A DNA stretch of 64,000 nucleotides from Kocuria rosea. GTDB taxonomy: Bacteria > Actinomycetota > Actinomycetes > Actinomycetales > Micrococcaceae. The notes below the pieces were generated by a model. That model worked only from the letters and a program-made list of their open reading frames with translations. It did no database searches and was not told where the DNA came from. The stretch covers positions 3,782,001 to 3,846,000 of the forward strand of contig NZ_CP035103.1 in assembly GCF_006094695.1 (NCBI RefSeq). Direction: 5' to 3'. Positions 1-8,676 of this stretch are shown here, in pieces (position 1 is the first letter of the stretch; each line of letters begins with the position of its first letter). The translations under genes and the position numbers were made by a program.

Positions 1-2459
1 GCCTGGTCGTCGAAGGTGATCGGACGCCACCGTCCGGGCGTGAGTCGGGTGTCCAGTCCGCGAAGGGCCGTCTGCCAGGAGGGGCCGAGCGTCGGGACCG
101 CGAAGACCTGCGCGTCAGTCCGCTCGTCCCCGATCTCCTCGAGCTGGGGCTGGGTGGTGAGTGCGAGGGCAGTGTCCAGCACTCGCCGGGCGTTGCCGGG
201 GGTGAGGTGCATCTCCACCTTGCGCTCGGCGTAGGACTGGGAGAGTTCCGTGAGCTGTCGGCTGAGGTTCATGCCCCCGGCCAGCGTGCGCGTGATGATG
301 GCGTTGCCGGTGTCCTGCGCCGACTTGGCCGCCTTACGAGTGCGGCTCGAGCCGGTGAAGTGTTTCTGGACCTCCGCGTCGATGACCTGGTTAGCTGAGC
401 CGAGGTCCTGGGCGACGTTGCCGATCTTTTCGGCGATGCGGCGCATGAAGTCCATGTCGGCCGCGTACGTCGTGGACTTCGACGCCGGCGCGAAGTGGTA
501 GATCTCGGGCGTGTGCTTCTGTCCGTAGCGGTCGACGCGGCCGATGCGCTGCTCGAGCCGGGACGGATTGAAGGGGATGTCGAAGTTCACCAGTCGGTGG
601 CAGTAGGCCTGGAGGTCGATGCCCTCGCCGGCGGAATCCGTGGCGACCAGGACGCGCGGAAGCTGTTCGGTGCCTTCGGTGGTGGGGTCGGTGCTGAAGC
701 GGGCTCGAATGTCCTCGCGCTCCTCGGCCGGGGTGGAGCCCTGGATGACGGCGAGCACGTCGTCGCTGTAACCCTTCTGCTGCAGCACGCGCACGATCCA
801 GTCCAAGGTGTCGGCGTACTCGGTGAAGACCACGACCCGTTCGTTGGTCCATGTGCCGTCGGGGCGGCAGACGGCGTCAAGGAATTCGATAAGCGCCTGC
901 AGACGAGAGTCCGGGCGGTGCTCGTAGCTGCTGCCCCAGGCGGTGAGCTCTCGGATCTCCGCAGAAGTTGCGGTGCTGAGCGGGTCCGACTTCTTGCTCT
1001 GCCTCAGCGTGGTGAACTCCGGCTGGTCGAACAGGCCTTCTTCCTCGTCGGAGGCACCACTGCCGAGGACCTCCTCGTAGTAGTCCTCGTCGTCGAGGTC
1101 CGACAAGCGCCCGACGCCGGATGCCGCCTCGTAGTGCTTGAGAGTGCGGGCAAAAGCCCACGGGCTGGACAGGAAGCGTTTCTTCAGAAGCATCGCGACG
1201 ATGTCACCGGAGGACTTCTTCCCGTTGGCCCGTGCGCTGTCCGCCAGGATCCGCGCCAGCTTCTCGAACCGTTCCTGCTCGTCCGCGTCGGGGGTGAAGG
1301 GAAGCGTCTTGACCTGGCGGGCCTTGAAGTCCTTGTCCTTGATCTCGGACTTGAGGCGCCGGACCGCCACCTCCTTGAGGGCTCGCTCGTCGATCGTGGC
1401 CCCGCGGCTGAAGCGCCGGCTGTCGATCATCTCCAGCAGAGCGGTGAAGGATTCGGGGTGTCCGTTGTGAGGTGTGGCGCTGAGGAAGAGACGGTGCTCA
1501 CACTTCTCGGCCAGCGCACGGACCGTGCGCGTGCGATCGCTGTCGACGGCGTAACCGCGGCTGCCGGGAGCGGCACTCGGGCTGGCCGGGGCGACGTGGT
1601 GCGCCTCGTCGACCACGAGGATGTCGAAGGCGAAGCGGCGAGCGCTGTTGGCGTCACGCACCTGGGCGTAGGCGTCACGGAGGAGCCGTTGTGCCCGGAG
1701 GCCGGAAAGCCAAGCCATGCTGACGATCACCCGGGGGAACAGGTTGAACGGGTTGGCGTTGAGGCCGTGCGTCCGGCGGACTTCGGCCATAAGGTCGCTG
1801 TTGACGATGACGAAGTCCAGACCGAACTTGTCCCGCATCTCGTCCTGCCACTTCAGCGACAGGCTGGGCGGGCAGACGATGACCACGGACCGGGCGCGAT
1901 GGCGCAGCAGGAGTTCCTGGACCACCAGGCCCGCTTCGATGGTCTTGCCGAGACCGACGTCATCGGCGAGCAGAAGGTTGGTGCGGGGCGCCTGGAGCGC
2001 TCGGCGGAGCGGCTCCAGCTGGTAGGCCTCGACGGTCGCCCCGGAGCGGAAGGGTGATTGATAGGCCTTGGCGTCGGCGGAGGTGACGGCACCCCACCGC
2101 ACGGCGTCCACGAAGGCAGCCAGCGTGTTGGGGTCGTCGAAACCTTCCGGTGTGATGGTCTCCGGGAGTCCCTGGTCCGGAGCGACGGTGTGGCCGACTT
2201 CCAGCTCCCACACGACGTCGAGTTCTTCACCGAGACGGTCCTCGTCGAGGGACTGCAATGAGACGACATGTTCCATCCGGGCCACGGTTTCGTCCGCGGG
2301 GCTGCGGTTCAGGCCTTGGACCTGGATGTCGGCAACGGCCCATCGCGAGCCGCGCACTTCGACGACCTGGCCCGGCTCAGGAACAGGCGGGAGCCCGCTC
2401 CCAGAGTGCACTTCGGTTTCTTCCGGCGCCGTGATGACGCTCTCCACTACGGCACTCAT
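1..2459 (-). CDS. drmD: DISARM SNF2-like helicase DrmD, C-terminus beyond left edge
   Basis: This is an SNF2/DEAD-type ATPase of the kind found as DrmD in class 1 DISARM anti-phage systems. Seen: 819 in-frame codons from the ATG whose complement is at 2457-2459. The N-terminal part reads PGQVVEVRGSRWAV, then HVVSLQSLDEDRLGEEL and VVWELEVGHTV. A Walker A ADDVGLGKTIEAG lies at about residues 165-177, VVDEAHHVAP near residue 280, the motif III SATPHNG follows, and VRRLKSEIKDKDFKAR comes next. The helicase C-lobe contains VFTEYADTLDWI and ends with FNPSRLEQRIGRVDRYGQ. Known: DrmD proteins share this N-terminus and pair with drmMI, drmA, drmB and drmC. Those partners would lie beyond the left edge and are not visible. 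Generic SNF2 helicase is the alternative call. Confidence 0.82.
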   Translation of the reverse strand, partial: MSAVVESVITAPEETEVHSGSGLPPVPEPGQVVEVRGSRWAVADIQVQGLNRSPADETVARMEHVVSLQSLDEDRLGEELDVVWELEVGHTVAPDQGLPETITPEGFDDPNTLAAFVDAVRWGAVTSADAKAYQSPFRSGATVEAYQLEPLRRALQAPRTNLLLADDVGLGKTIEAGLVVQELLLRHRARSVVIVCPPSLSLKWQDEMRDKFGLDFVIVNSDLMAEVRRTHGLNANPFNLFPRVIVSMAWLSGLRAQRLLRDAYAQVRDANSARRFAFDILVVDEAHHVAPASPSAAPGSRGYAVDSDRTRTVRALAEKCEHRLFLSATPHNGHPESFTALLEMIDSRRFSRGATIDERALKEVAVRRLKSEIKDKDFKARQVKTLPFTPDADEQERFEKLARILADSARANGKKSSGDIVAMLLKKRFLSSPWAFARTLKHYEAASGVGRLSDLDDEDYYEEVLGSGASDEEEGLFDQPEFTTLRQSKKSDPLSTATSAEIRELTAWGSSYEHRPDSRLQALIEFLDAVCRPDGTWTNERVVVFTEYADTLDWIVRVLQQKGYSDDVLAVIQGSTPAEEREDIRARFSTDPTTEGTEQLPRVLVATDSAGEGIDLQAYCHRLVNFDIPFNPSRLEQRIGRVDRYGQKHTPEIYHFAPASKSTTYAADMDFMRRIAEKIGNVAQDLGSANQVIDAEVQKHFTGSSRTRKAAKSAQDTGNAIITRTLAGGMNLSRQLTELSQSYAERKVEMHLTPGNARRVLDTALALTTQPQLEEIGDERTDAQVFAVPTLGPSWQTALRGLDTRLTPGRWRPITFDDQ

Positions 2460-3138
2460 CGGCCGCCCCGCTCTCCCTCGTCCGCGCGACGTGCAGAACG
2501 TCGCGGGGAGGCGCGCGGGCCTGTCCGGCAAGCTGCCTTCGTCCCCAGAACCACCAGGGGCAAACGCAGTTGGATCGCTCGGTCCACGACGTGCTCTCAT
2601 GCTAAGGCAAATTGATGCTTACGTCGGTCAAGCGGGAGCGCTACCTTCCCGCGTCTCGACGCCACGGACAAAGCTGCGGAGTCAGGAGGCCCCACATTAC
2701 ATACGCCCAGTTTTCAGTTCACCCCATGGCCACATGAACGGCCTCAAAAGCGAAACATCTTGTTTTCACTCCAGGACGGACACTGGAATTAGCACAAATC
2801 AACCAAGGGAAGATTAGCAAGCATGGATTGAATATTCCCATAAATAGGCGATCAAACCTTCATGCCATCTTCATGGCACAGCCAACACCGCCCTGATATG
2901 GAGATTAAACCGCCCGCATAAAGTGATTTAAAATGACATTTAAACCCACAAGAATCACACCTAAATGTTGGAGGATACAATAATCGTACCAGCGAGTGTG
3001 CCTATATTTATTCTCCCCTACCGGAAAATCGCAAAGCAGTTCACTCTACGTTTCGATGCTCAATCAATAGATCAAAATCTAACTCCTAAACTGAAGTTCC
3101 CACCAGCAAGACATGACACCAGTTCGTGAGTGGATTGT
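2460..3138. other. AT-rich gap between drmD and an orphan gene
   Basis: The first roughly 120 bases keep the local high GC and should hold the drmD promoter. From about 2600 the composition becomes clearly AT-rich, with many A/T runs, unlike almost everywhere else in the window. I find no credible coding frame; the longest plus-strand reading frames are shadows of drmD or very short. No obvious inverted-repeat pair, tRNA-like fold or repeat array was seen. It looks like imported flanking DNA. Confidence 0.6.
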
Positions 3139-4041
3139 TCATACACCCGGATTCGCATTTACCTCTTCGCACCTCAAGCGATTATTGATTTTTAGGACCG
3201 CCTCTACAGCTGCGACCAAGCCTCGCTCGTCAATCACCGGAGCAGGCGGCAGATAAGCGCATGTGACAATATTCTCATCGGTGAGTTCGACAATTCCAGT
3301 GACCGCCTCTCCGTAAACTTGAGCTGCCTGACGAGCCGCTGCGAACAGCGGAGCGGCCCGATAGGAAACAAAATCTTCTCCTGCATCTCGTAGACGATCG
3401 ATAACTCGAGAAAGTACTGCAGGGACGAGAATGGTTTTAGCACGCTCCTCGACACATGGTTGATAATCCGAAACCATGTTGAGATGGTCATTTAGATTAA
3501 TGCGTGGATCATTGGGCATATCTAAGACTACGCTGACCCCGGTATTGTTGAGGTTCTCACCCCCAATAAGGTTGGCCCAATAAGTACGTCGACTCGCTTC
3601 CTCAGCATCGGACAATGCATTTCTTCCATAATTCTCATGGCCGCCGTATCCGTACCACTCAAATTCGGGCTCCGACATCAAGCTGTCGTAGGATACTTCC
3701 CACCAATCACCGACCACTGCTAGTCCATACCCGTCCTCAATAATTTGCACGGCAAAGCGATATGGGTTATACGCGGGCGAAATCTCACTTATGTAGTCCT
3801 GCTCAAATTGATAGCTTCGACAAGCGGCTTCAAATAAATTTACCCGTGTGTGATCCACAATAATGCGAGGGGAGCCGCCTGGCCTTGGAGGGGTTCCAGT
3901 GTCGAGATGCTTGGCAATTCGACCTGCAATTTCACTCAACTCGCATTCCATTCGATGGCCAAAAGCATAGTGGCGAATATCGGCGGCCAATTGCATCACA
4001 TCGGTTCGTTGGGTTCGGTATCCGTAAGGTACTTGATCCAT
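3139..4041 (-). CDS. Hypothetical protein, AT-rich orphan in defence island
   Basis: Not recognised. It encodes 300 residues, apparently soluble, with no signal peptide, no clear membrane segment and no nucleotide-binding motif. It is acidic and rich in Tyr/Trp in the middle (EFEWYGYGGHENYGRN; GLAVVGDWWEVSYD). The C-terminal third looks helical (AAPLFAAARQAAQVYGEAV). I chose the ATG at 4041 because GGGAG lies 8 bases upstream; ATG at 4056 and GTG at 4089 are longer in-frame alternatives. Codon usage is AT-rich compared with mcrC and drmD beside it, which suggests separate acquisition. Flanked on both sides by defence genes on the same strand, it may be a defence or accessory cargo gene, but nothing in the sequence gives a function. 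Confidence 0.7.
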   Translation of the reverse strand: MDQVPYGYRTQRTDVMQLAADIRHYAFGHRMECELSEIAGRIAKHLDTGTPPRPGGSPRIIVDHTRVNLFEAACRSYQFEQDYISEISPAYNPYRFAVQIIEDGYGLAVVGDWWEVSYDSLMSEPEFEWYGYGGHENYGRNALSDAEEASRRTYWANLIGGENLNNTGVSVVLDMPNDPRINLNDHLNMVSDYQPCVEERAKTILVPAVLSRVIDRLRDAGEDFVSYRAAPLFAAARQAAQVYGEAVTGIVELTDENIVTCAYLPPAPVIDERGLVAAVEAVLKINNRLRCEEVNANPGV

Positions 4042-4408
4042 CACTAAATCTCCCATTTTGCGCAAAAAGGTGTTCCCATCGCTCGGCACACTTTAATTGT
4101 GCACCCACTCCCACTCATCCGCGAAAACCCCAGAATGACGTAGTAACGGTCTTATTTCGCAACCTTTCCAGTTGGCACCTAACGATCGGCCGCGCCGAAC
4201 CGGTGACCGGCCTGCTCTCCGGAACCAGCGTTAATTCGGCAAACTCGTGAACCCGCTCCGGCTCCGCGTCGGTCATCATCGCGGACTAATTCAATTTCGA
4301 GAATTTTCCCATTGAGGCCATTCGCTCCGTCCGCGCGAGTCAGTGGACGATAGCGTGCAGGTCACTGTCCGACGACATCTCCCAGTATGGGAAATGTTTC
4401 TGGTGCCC
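4042..4408. other. Gap between orphan gene and mcrC
   Basis: About 370 bases of mixed composition: AT-rich near the orphan gene, GC-rich near mcrC. Short plus-strand reading frames here lack start signals and look spurious. It presumably carries the promoter of the orphan gene. No terminator hairpin was found at the mcrC end. Confidence 0.5.
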
Positions 4409-5566
4409 TCACCGGACTTCTGTTCTACGGAGTTGTCTGATTACTTCCGGCGGGGGAACGGACAGGTCAAGGTGTCGCAAGCGTAGCCGTTTCCCTGCAT
4501 GCCGCACTTCGTGAACAACAGGTGCTAATGGTCCCTCCGCGTAGATCAACGTTGCCTCCGGCAGCCCAGTTGCCGTGGCATAGGCCAGTAACTGGTAAAG
4601 GTCAGGCTCGTGGCCGGGTCCGACATCGCGCTTGTACTTCACATCGCCCACGAACCGCCACTGTCCACCGATTCGCACCCCGAGGTCCGGGACCAACGGG
4701 ACCTGTCCACTCTCAGCTAGGAACAGCCCCCTGCCCCGCCAGCTGTTGGGGAACTCAATCTCCGTGCACCCGGCAACCTCACGGAGGGCCGTGCGCACGA
4801 ACTGCTCGAGGACGTCGTGCAGACGCAAGGTGAAGCCGACCGTGCCCACGGCACCGCCGGCGAGGTCCGCCATGCAGTTCTCCAGCACAACCCGTGCCAG
4901 GCCAAGGACTTGGCGGCAGTGCTCGTTCTGGCGGGTCCAGCCGACCGCATCCAGCGCTGCGAGGGGTTCTCGCAGCGGTCGGGCGTGCTCGAGGCTTCGC
5001 CACAGACGATCCACACCGGCCGAGAACGCGGGGTTCGTCAGACGACTGTGGCGCAGCAACGCGAGAGCTTCGCGGAGAATCCGGTTCTCCGTGATGTCGT
5101 CATCGTGCACCTCGAAGCGGGACGCGATGGGCAGGGGCGCCGGTCGCCGTGCCTGGACGTTCCAGCGCACCCAGCCTTTGACCATCGGGAGGTTGGCCTC
5201 GACGGTCCGGTACGAGCGCAGCAGCCCGCGCTGCAGCGTCCGGCGGCACGCCGCGACGAAGAGGGCTGCCATGCCGTCCTCGAGGTCGTCGACGCCGGCG
5301 ATGGCCGACCAGTTCTCCTCCCACCGGAACGGGTCCGCGGCGTAGGCGGTCATGAACAGCACCCGGTCGATCGGAATCCTGGGCCGCACCACGATCGGGA
5401 TGCCGCCGACGCTCACGCTGCCCACCACCCCGCCGGGGCGTACGGTGACCTCATCGTCCTTGCCGGTCGCGCGGAAAACGGCCTCGAAGCGGGTCTCCAG
5501 AACGTGCCGTTGGGAGGAGGTCAGGGTCAGGGGCCCGGAGGTCTCCCACTCAGTCAGCTGCAGCAT
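4409..5566 (-). CDS. mcrC: McrC, nuclease subunit of McrBC-type restriction system
   Basis: McrC is the PD-(D/E)XK nuclease partner of the AAA+ motor McrB, which together cleave modified DNA. Seen: 385 residues; an N-terminal beta-rich part (GGVVGSVSVGGIPIVVRPRI), then VKGWVRWNVQARRPAPLPIA, a typical McrC stretch. The nuclease core near residues 289-308 has VPDLGVR followed by the DVKYK motif, giving the acid and lysine of the active site. Its start overlaps the end of the upstream mcrB by 17 bases, the usual operon order. The gene itself is intact, but its motor subunit is frameshifted as sequenced, so the system may be inactive. Family assignment is firm; restriction specificity cannot be read. 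Confidence 0.88.
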   Translation of the reverse strand: MLQLTEWETSGPLTLTSSQRHVLETRFEAVFRATGKDDEVTVRPGGVVGSVSVGGIPIVVRPRIPIDRVLFMTAYAADPFRWEENWSAIAGVDDLEDGMAALFVAACRRTLQRGLLRSYRTVEANLPMVKGWVRWNVQARRPAPLPIASRFEVHDDDITENRILREALALLRHSRLTNPAFSAGVDRLWRSLEHARPLREPLAALDAVGWTRQNEHCRQVLGLARVVLENCMADLAGGAVGTVGFTLRLHDVLEQFVRTALREVAGCTEIEFPNSWRGRGLFLAESGQVPLVPDLGVRIGGQWRFVGDVKYKRDVGPGHEPDLYQLLAYATATGLPEATLIYAEGPLAPVVHEVRHAGKRLRLRHLDLSVPPPEVIRQLRRTEVR

Positions 5567-6738
5567 CGCCCGCAGTGTGCGTCACGGCCGCCTTGAGGGT
5601 TGCGAACTCGAGCTGGTCCAGGAGCTCCGGGCGGCGGTAGAAGACCTCCCGCAGGGTCGGCATCACGGTGTAGTCCCAGGCACGCCGGGCCCGGGTCTCG
5701 TCCATCTGCCGGCCCATGAAGTGGCTGGGGCCGACGTGCTGGTCCTTGTCCTTGATGATGCCGTTCGCCCGGTCGAGGAGTTCGGCGAGCCACTTCAGCT
5801 CGGCGTCGTGCTGGGCGCGGTGGTTCCGGAGCATGCCGTCCACGGGGTCTCGCCCGGTTGCAGGTCGCGGACGTAGAAGCGCCGGCGCAGCGCCGAGTCT
5901 AGGGCGGTGATGGAGCGGTCGGCGGTGTTCATGGTGCCGATGAGGAAGAGGTTGCCCGGCAGGCTGAAGTCCTGGCCGTAGGTCAGGGTGACCTCCTGAT
6001 CGCGGTACTCGAGGAGGTAATAGAGCTCTCCAAACACCGCCGGGACGTTGCCGCGGTTGATCTCATCGACGAGCAGGACGTAGGTGTCCTCCGGATGGGC
6101 CCGCGCCTCCTTCGCGATGCGGAGCAGCGGGCCGTCGACCACCCGGAAGGACGTGGGATTCTCCGGATCCGGGCGCAGACCCTGGATGAAGTCCTCGTAG
6201 CTGGTCCCCGGATGGAACTGGGTGAGCGTCACCCGCTCCGGGTCGCCAGCGAGGAACTCCGCGAGCTGGCGCGCCACGTAGGTCTTCCCCTGCCTGGAGG
6301 GCCCTGCAGGATCAGTTGCTTCTTCAGCTTTAGCGGCTCGAGAGTTTGCTCCAGCCACTCGGCGCCCACCTCGTCCAGGGACAGCGCGGCCGTAAGGTCC
6401 TCGAACGAGTTCGACGACGACACCTCCGCAGCCGGGATCTCTGCCGACGCACTGACCACCCCAGCCGCCGAAACGCTGTCCTGCGTGGTCAGTACGACGG
6501 TCCTGCCGGTGCGCCAGGCGTCGAAGGCTCGCCACTCGGTGTCCTCCCACCCCTCGGTGCGACCTGTCCGCACGAGGAGGTCAGCGAGCACAGCTACGTC
6601 GAGGCGGGTACCCCAGAGGTCATCCGGCGCTCCGAGGCCAACGCGAGTCGCGTCGAGTCGCTCGAGGTAGAGAACGTAGTTCTCTCCCACCGTGGAGGCG
6701 CCCGTGGCTAGGTCGAAGGGAGAACCTCTGTCTCCCAT
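5550..6738 (-). pseudogene. mcrB: McrB AAA+ motor, interrupted by two 1-bp frameshifts
   Basis: McrB-type NTPase split over three frames. Frame one runs from the ATG at 6738 to KKQLILQGPPG and breaks inside the Walker A motif near 6287-6293. Adding one base restores GPPGTGKTYVARQLAEFL. Frame two carries TQFHPGTSYEDFIQGL, the Walker B VLLVDEINRGNVPAVFGEL and FLIGTMNTADRSITALD. It breaks near 5839-5846; adding one G restores the join ETP-VDGMLRNH. Frame three runs to 5550 (TVMPTLREVFYRRPELL). A GTG-started longer N-terminus from 6816 is possible. Both lesions are single-base losses beside G/C runs, so they may be sequencing errors rather than decay. No slippery heptamer suggests programmed shifting. 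It lies directly upstream of mcrC on the same strand. Confidence 0.82.
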
Positions 6739-6887
6739 TGCTCCATGGCGCTGACGAGGCAGTTGGTTAGGTGGTCGGGCGCGGGTGCAAGGATGTCCGC
6801 ATGTACCGGAAGTCACGTGGGATCGCCCGAGTGGCCTGCGGCGAGTTGCATGCGGCTACGCATAAGTCTCGCGACTATGGTTGTCCC

Positions 6888-7442
6888 ATGGCTGGCGAGA
6901 CAGGGGCTGGGCTGACCAATCGGCTCCAGGGTGACTTTGGGGAACTTTGGGTGGAAGTGGTCGCAACTGCCCTCGACCTCGGTGCTGCGCCCTCAGATCG
7001 GTCCGATCTCCACAAATCTGACCTCACCCTTACTCACTACGGCGAAATAGACGGCTATGACGCTCCCTCTGTGAAGGTTCAAGTGAAGACAGAAGTTGAG
7101 GTGCCGACGAACGATAACGGAGACCTTCGTTATGCGTTGGACGCTGATACTCATCGAGTGCTTTGTAAGAGATCCGCAGTCCGTAGAATTCTCGTTGTGG
7201 TCAACATGCCGTCCCGGCATGAAAGAATTCAGTTCACCGATGAAGGGACGCTGCTACGGGGGAAAGCGCACTGGATCTCGTTGGAGGATGCACCACCCTC
7301 GGAAAATAAAGAAAGCCAGACAGTTCTCATCCCGGCGGAAAACAGCCTGGACGAACAGGGATTGCGGCACATTATGCGTACCTATGGAGTGCCTCGGACG
7401 ACTAAGGCACCTCCTGTGGATATATGGGAGGGGCAGTCGTGA
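6888..7442 (+). CDS. DUF4365-like, PD-(D/E)XK nuclease-type protein
   Basis: 184 residues. The motif order QGDFGELWVEVVATALDLG, then DLHKSDLTL, then VKVQVKTEVEV matches DUF4365 proteins, which have a PD-(D/E)XK nuclease-like layout (Glu, Asp, then Glu/Gln-x-Lys). The C-terminal part has HWISLEDA. I chose ATG 6888 because the similarity begins directly after it; a TATGGT six bases upstream of the ATG could be a -10 element giving a leaderless message. The upstream in-frame start at 6771 adds 39 atypical residues. Its stop overlaps the next start by four bases (GTGA), so the two genes are translationally coupled. It is AT-richer than the window average and divergent from mcrB. A nuclease role is an inference from the motif pattern. 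Confidence 0.72.
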   Translation: MAGETGAGLTNRLQGDFGELWVEVVATALDLGAAPSDRSDLHKSDLTLTHYGEIDGYDAPSVKVQVKTEVEVPTNDNGDLRYALDADTHRVLCKRSAVRRILVVVNMPSRHERIQFTDEGTLLRGKAHWISLEDAPPSENKESQTVLIPAENSLDEQGLRHIMRTYGVPRTTKAPPVDIWEGQS

Positions 7443-8629
7443 CTTCATCCATACATAGCTACGTCGCCCCCACTGCCGAAAAAAGCCTGTCCGCTATCAG
7501 GGATTATTTGACGGCTACTGGTTGGGTTTCCCTGGACTTCGATAAGAACAGTGAACTGTGGAAGCCCACTACGGCTTATTTGGATAAGCTTGAGGTCGAG
7601 TCAAGGCGTACTCCGTATCAAATCTTACTTCCCGCAAACCATTTATTCCTAGACTTTGAAGAACTGTACGAGGATGCAGTGAACCTCCTCAGTTATCTGG
7701 AAAAACGGCAGCGCAAAGAAGTAATAGATGATCTGTCATGCGGCGGATCAGACAGTATCTCAATCAGACTCCAGCCTGATACACCCAGTGGAGAAGCTCC
7801 ACTGGGGCTTGCGCGTAACTCTGCTGATGGCCTTCATGATCTTCTCGTAGGAGCTGCTTGTTCCTTGACGTATCAAAATCGCCCTGTCCTACCATCCCGG
7901 CGGCCCATAAGGGCTGAGCGATATGCGGAAGAGGCGCGGTACTCGACACAGCCAGGTAGCTTCATAATTAATCTTGCCCTACCTTTGGCGGATACCAATG
8001 CGCCCATCGTTGAGCAAGATGACACCCAGCCCGAATTATTCAATGTGGCACCATATGGGCGACGGGTATCAGATCGCATTGACGCAGTAATTGCTGGAGC
8101 ATGGCAAATTAGTAACGAGCATGCTCAAGGTCAAGAATCGGTAATTGACGCAGACCGATTCAAGGGGTTCAACACCGTGGAGTTGGACGGCCTTAGCAAA
8201 ATCGGCGATACCGGTGAATTGGCTGTTGGCTATTCCTTCCGGCTTGCACAAAGCCCGTTGTCGCGAGAATTAAAGAAGCCACCCCAGGTGAAAACCTTTT
8301 CGCGTAAGCAACTAGACATTCTAGAGGGCGCTTCGGCCCTCCTGCGCGCCGATGAAATTCGTGAGAACCTCACGGTTCGCGGCAAGGTGACTGATCTTCA
8401 TAGGGATGGTGCATTCGGTGCGGGCAACATTTCTATAATGAGCACTGCGGGTGATGAAGGGCATAATAGAAAGTACAAATTGAACCTTGGGGAAGAAGAT
8501 TATGAGGCAGCGTGGCGCGCACACGGCGGTCCATATGAAGTTCTTGTTACCGGAGACGTGCAAATTTCCGCGAGGCGTCGGACATTTATAACGGTCCACT
8601 CATTTGAATTGGTTCCTATAAACAGTTGA
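7439..8629 (+). CDS. Unrecognised partner of the DUF4365 gene
   Basis: 396 residues, function not recognised. The GTG at 7439 is preceded by GGAGGGG and overlaps the stop of the DUF4365 gene as GTGA, so the two proteins are probably made in fixed ratio. No signal peptide or membrane segment. The N-terminal region (SLSAIRDYLTATGWVSLDF) looks like a small helical domain. The middle holds LLVGAACSLTYQNRPVLPSR. The C-terminal part begins at KTFSRKQLDILEGASALLR and continues into a beta-rich block (VRGKVTDLHRDGAFGAGNIS; YEVLVTGDVQISARRRT) that resembles an OB-like or nucleic-acid-binding fold. That last reading is speculative. The gene is AT-rich and sits between mcrB and a dead IS element. Confidence 0.7.
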   Translation: MTSSIHSYVAPTAEKSLSAIRDYLTATGWVSLDFDKNSELWKPTTAYLDKLEVESRRTPYQILLPANHLFLDFEELYEDAVNLLSYLEKRQRKEVIDDLSCGGSDSISIRLQPDTPSGEAPLGLARNSADGLHDLLVGAACSLTYQNRPVLPSRRPIRAERYAEEARYSTQPGSFIINLALPLADTNAPIVEQDDTQPELFNVAPYGRRVSDRIDAVIAGAWQISNEHAQGQESVIDADRFKGFNTVELDGLSKIGDTGELAVGYSFRLAQSPLSRELKKPPQVKTFSRKQLDILEGASALLRADEIRENLTVRGKVTDLHRDGAFGAGNISIMSTAGDEGHNRKYKLNLGEEDYEAAWRAHGGPYEVLVTGDVQISARRRTFITVHSFELVPINS

Positions 8630-8676
8630 TGGTCTCTACTGCAGAGGATTGATGGGCGGCCAAAGGGCGCCGTCTT

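Noticed and set aside
495..2057. Long plus-strand reading frame of about 520 codons
   Set aside because: It lies exactly opposite drmD, whose SNF2 motifs are unmistakable; the plus-strand translation has no family features and is a GC-bias shadow.
5550..6738. Programmed ribosomal frameshifting in mcrB
   Set aside because: Neither break site has a slippery heptamer with a downstream structure, and the repair at each site is a simple missing base.
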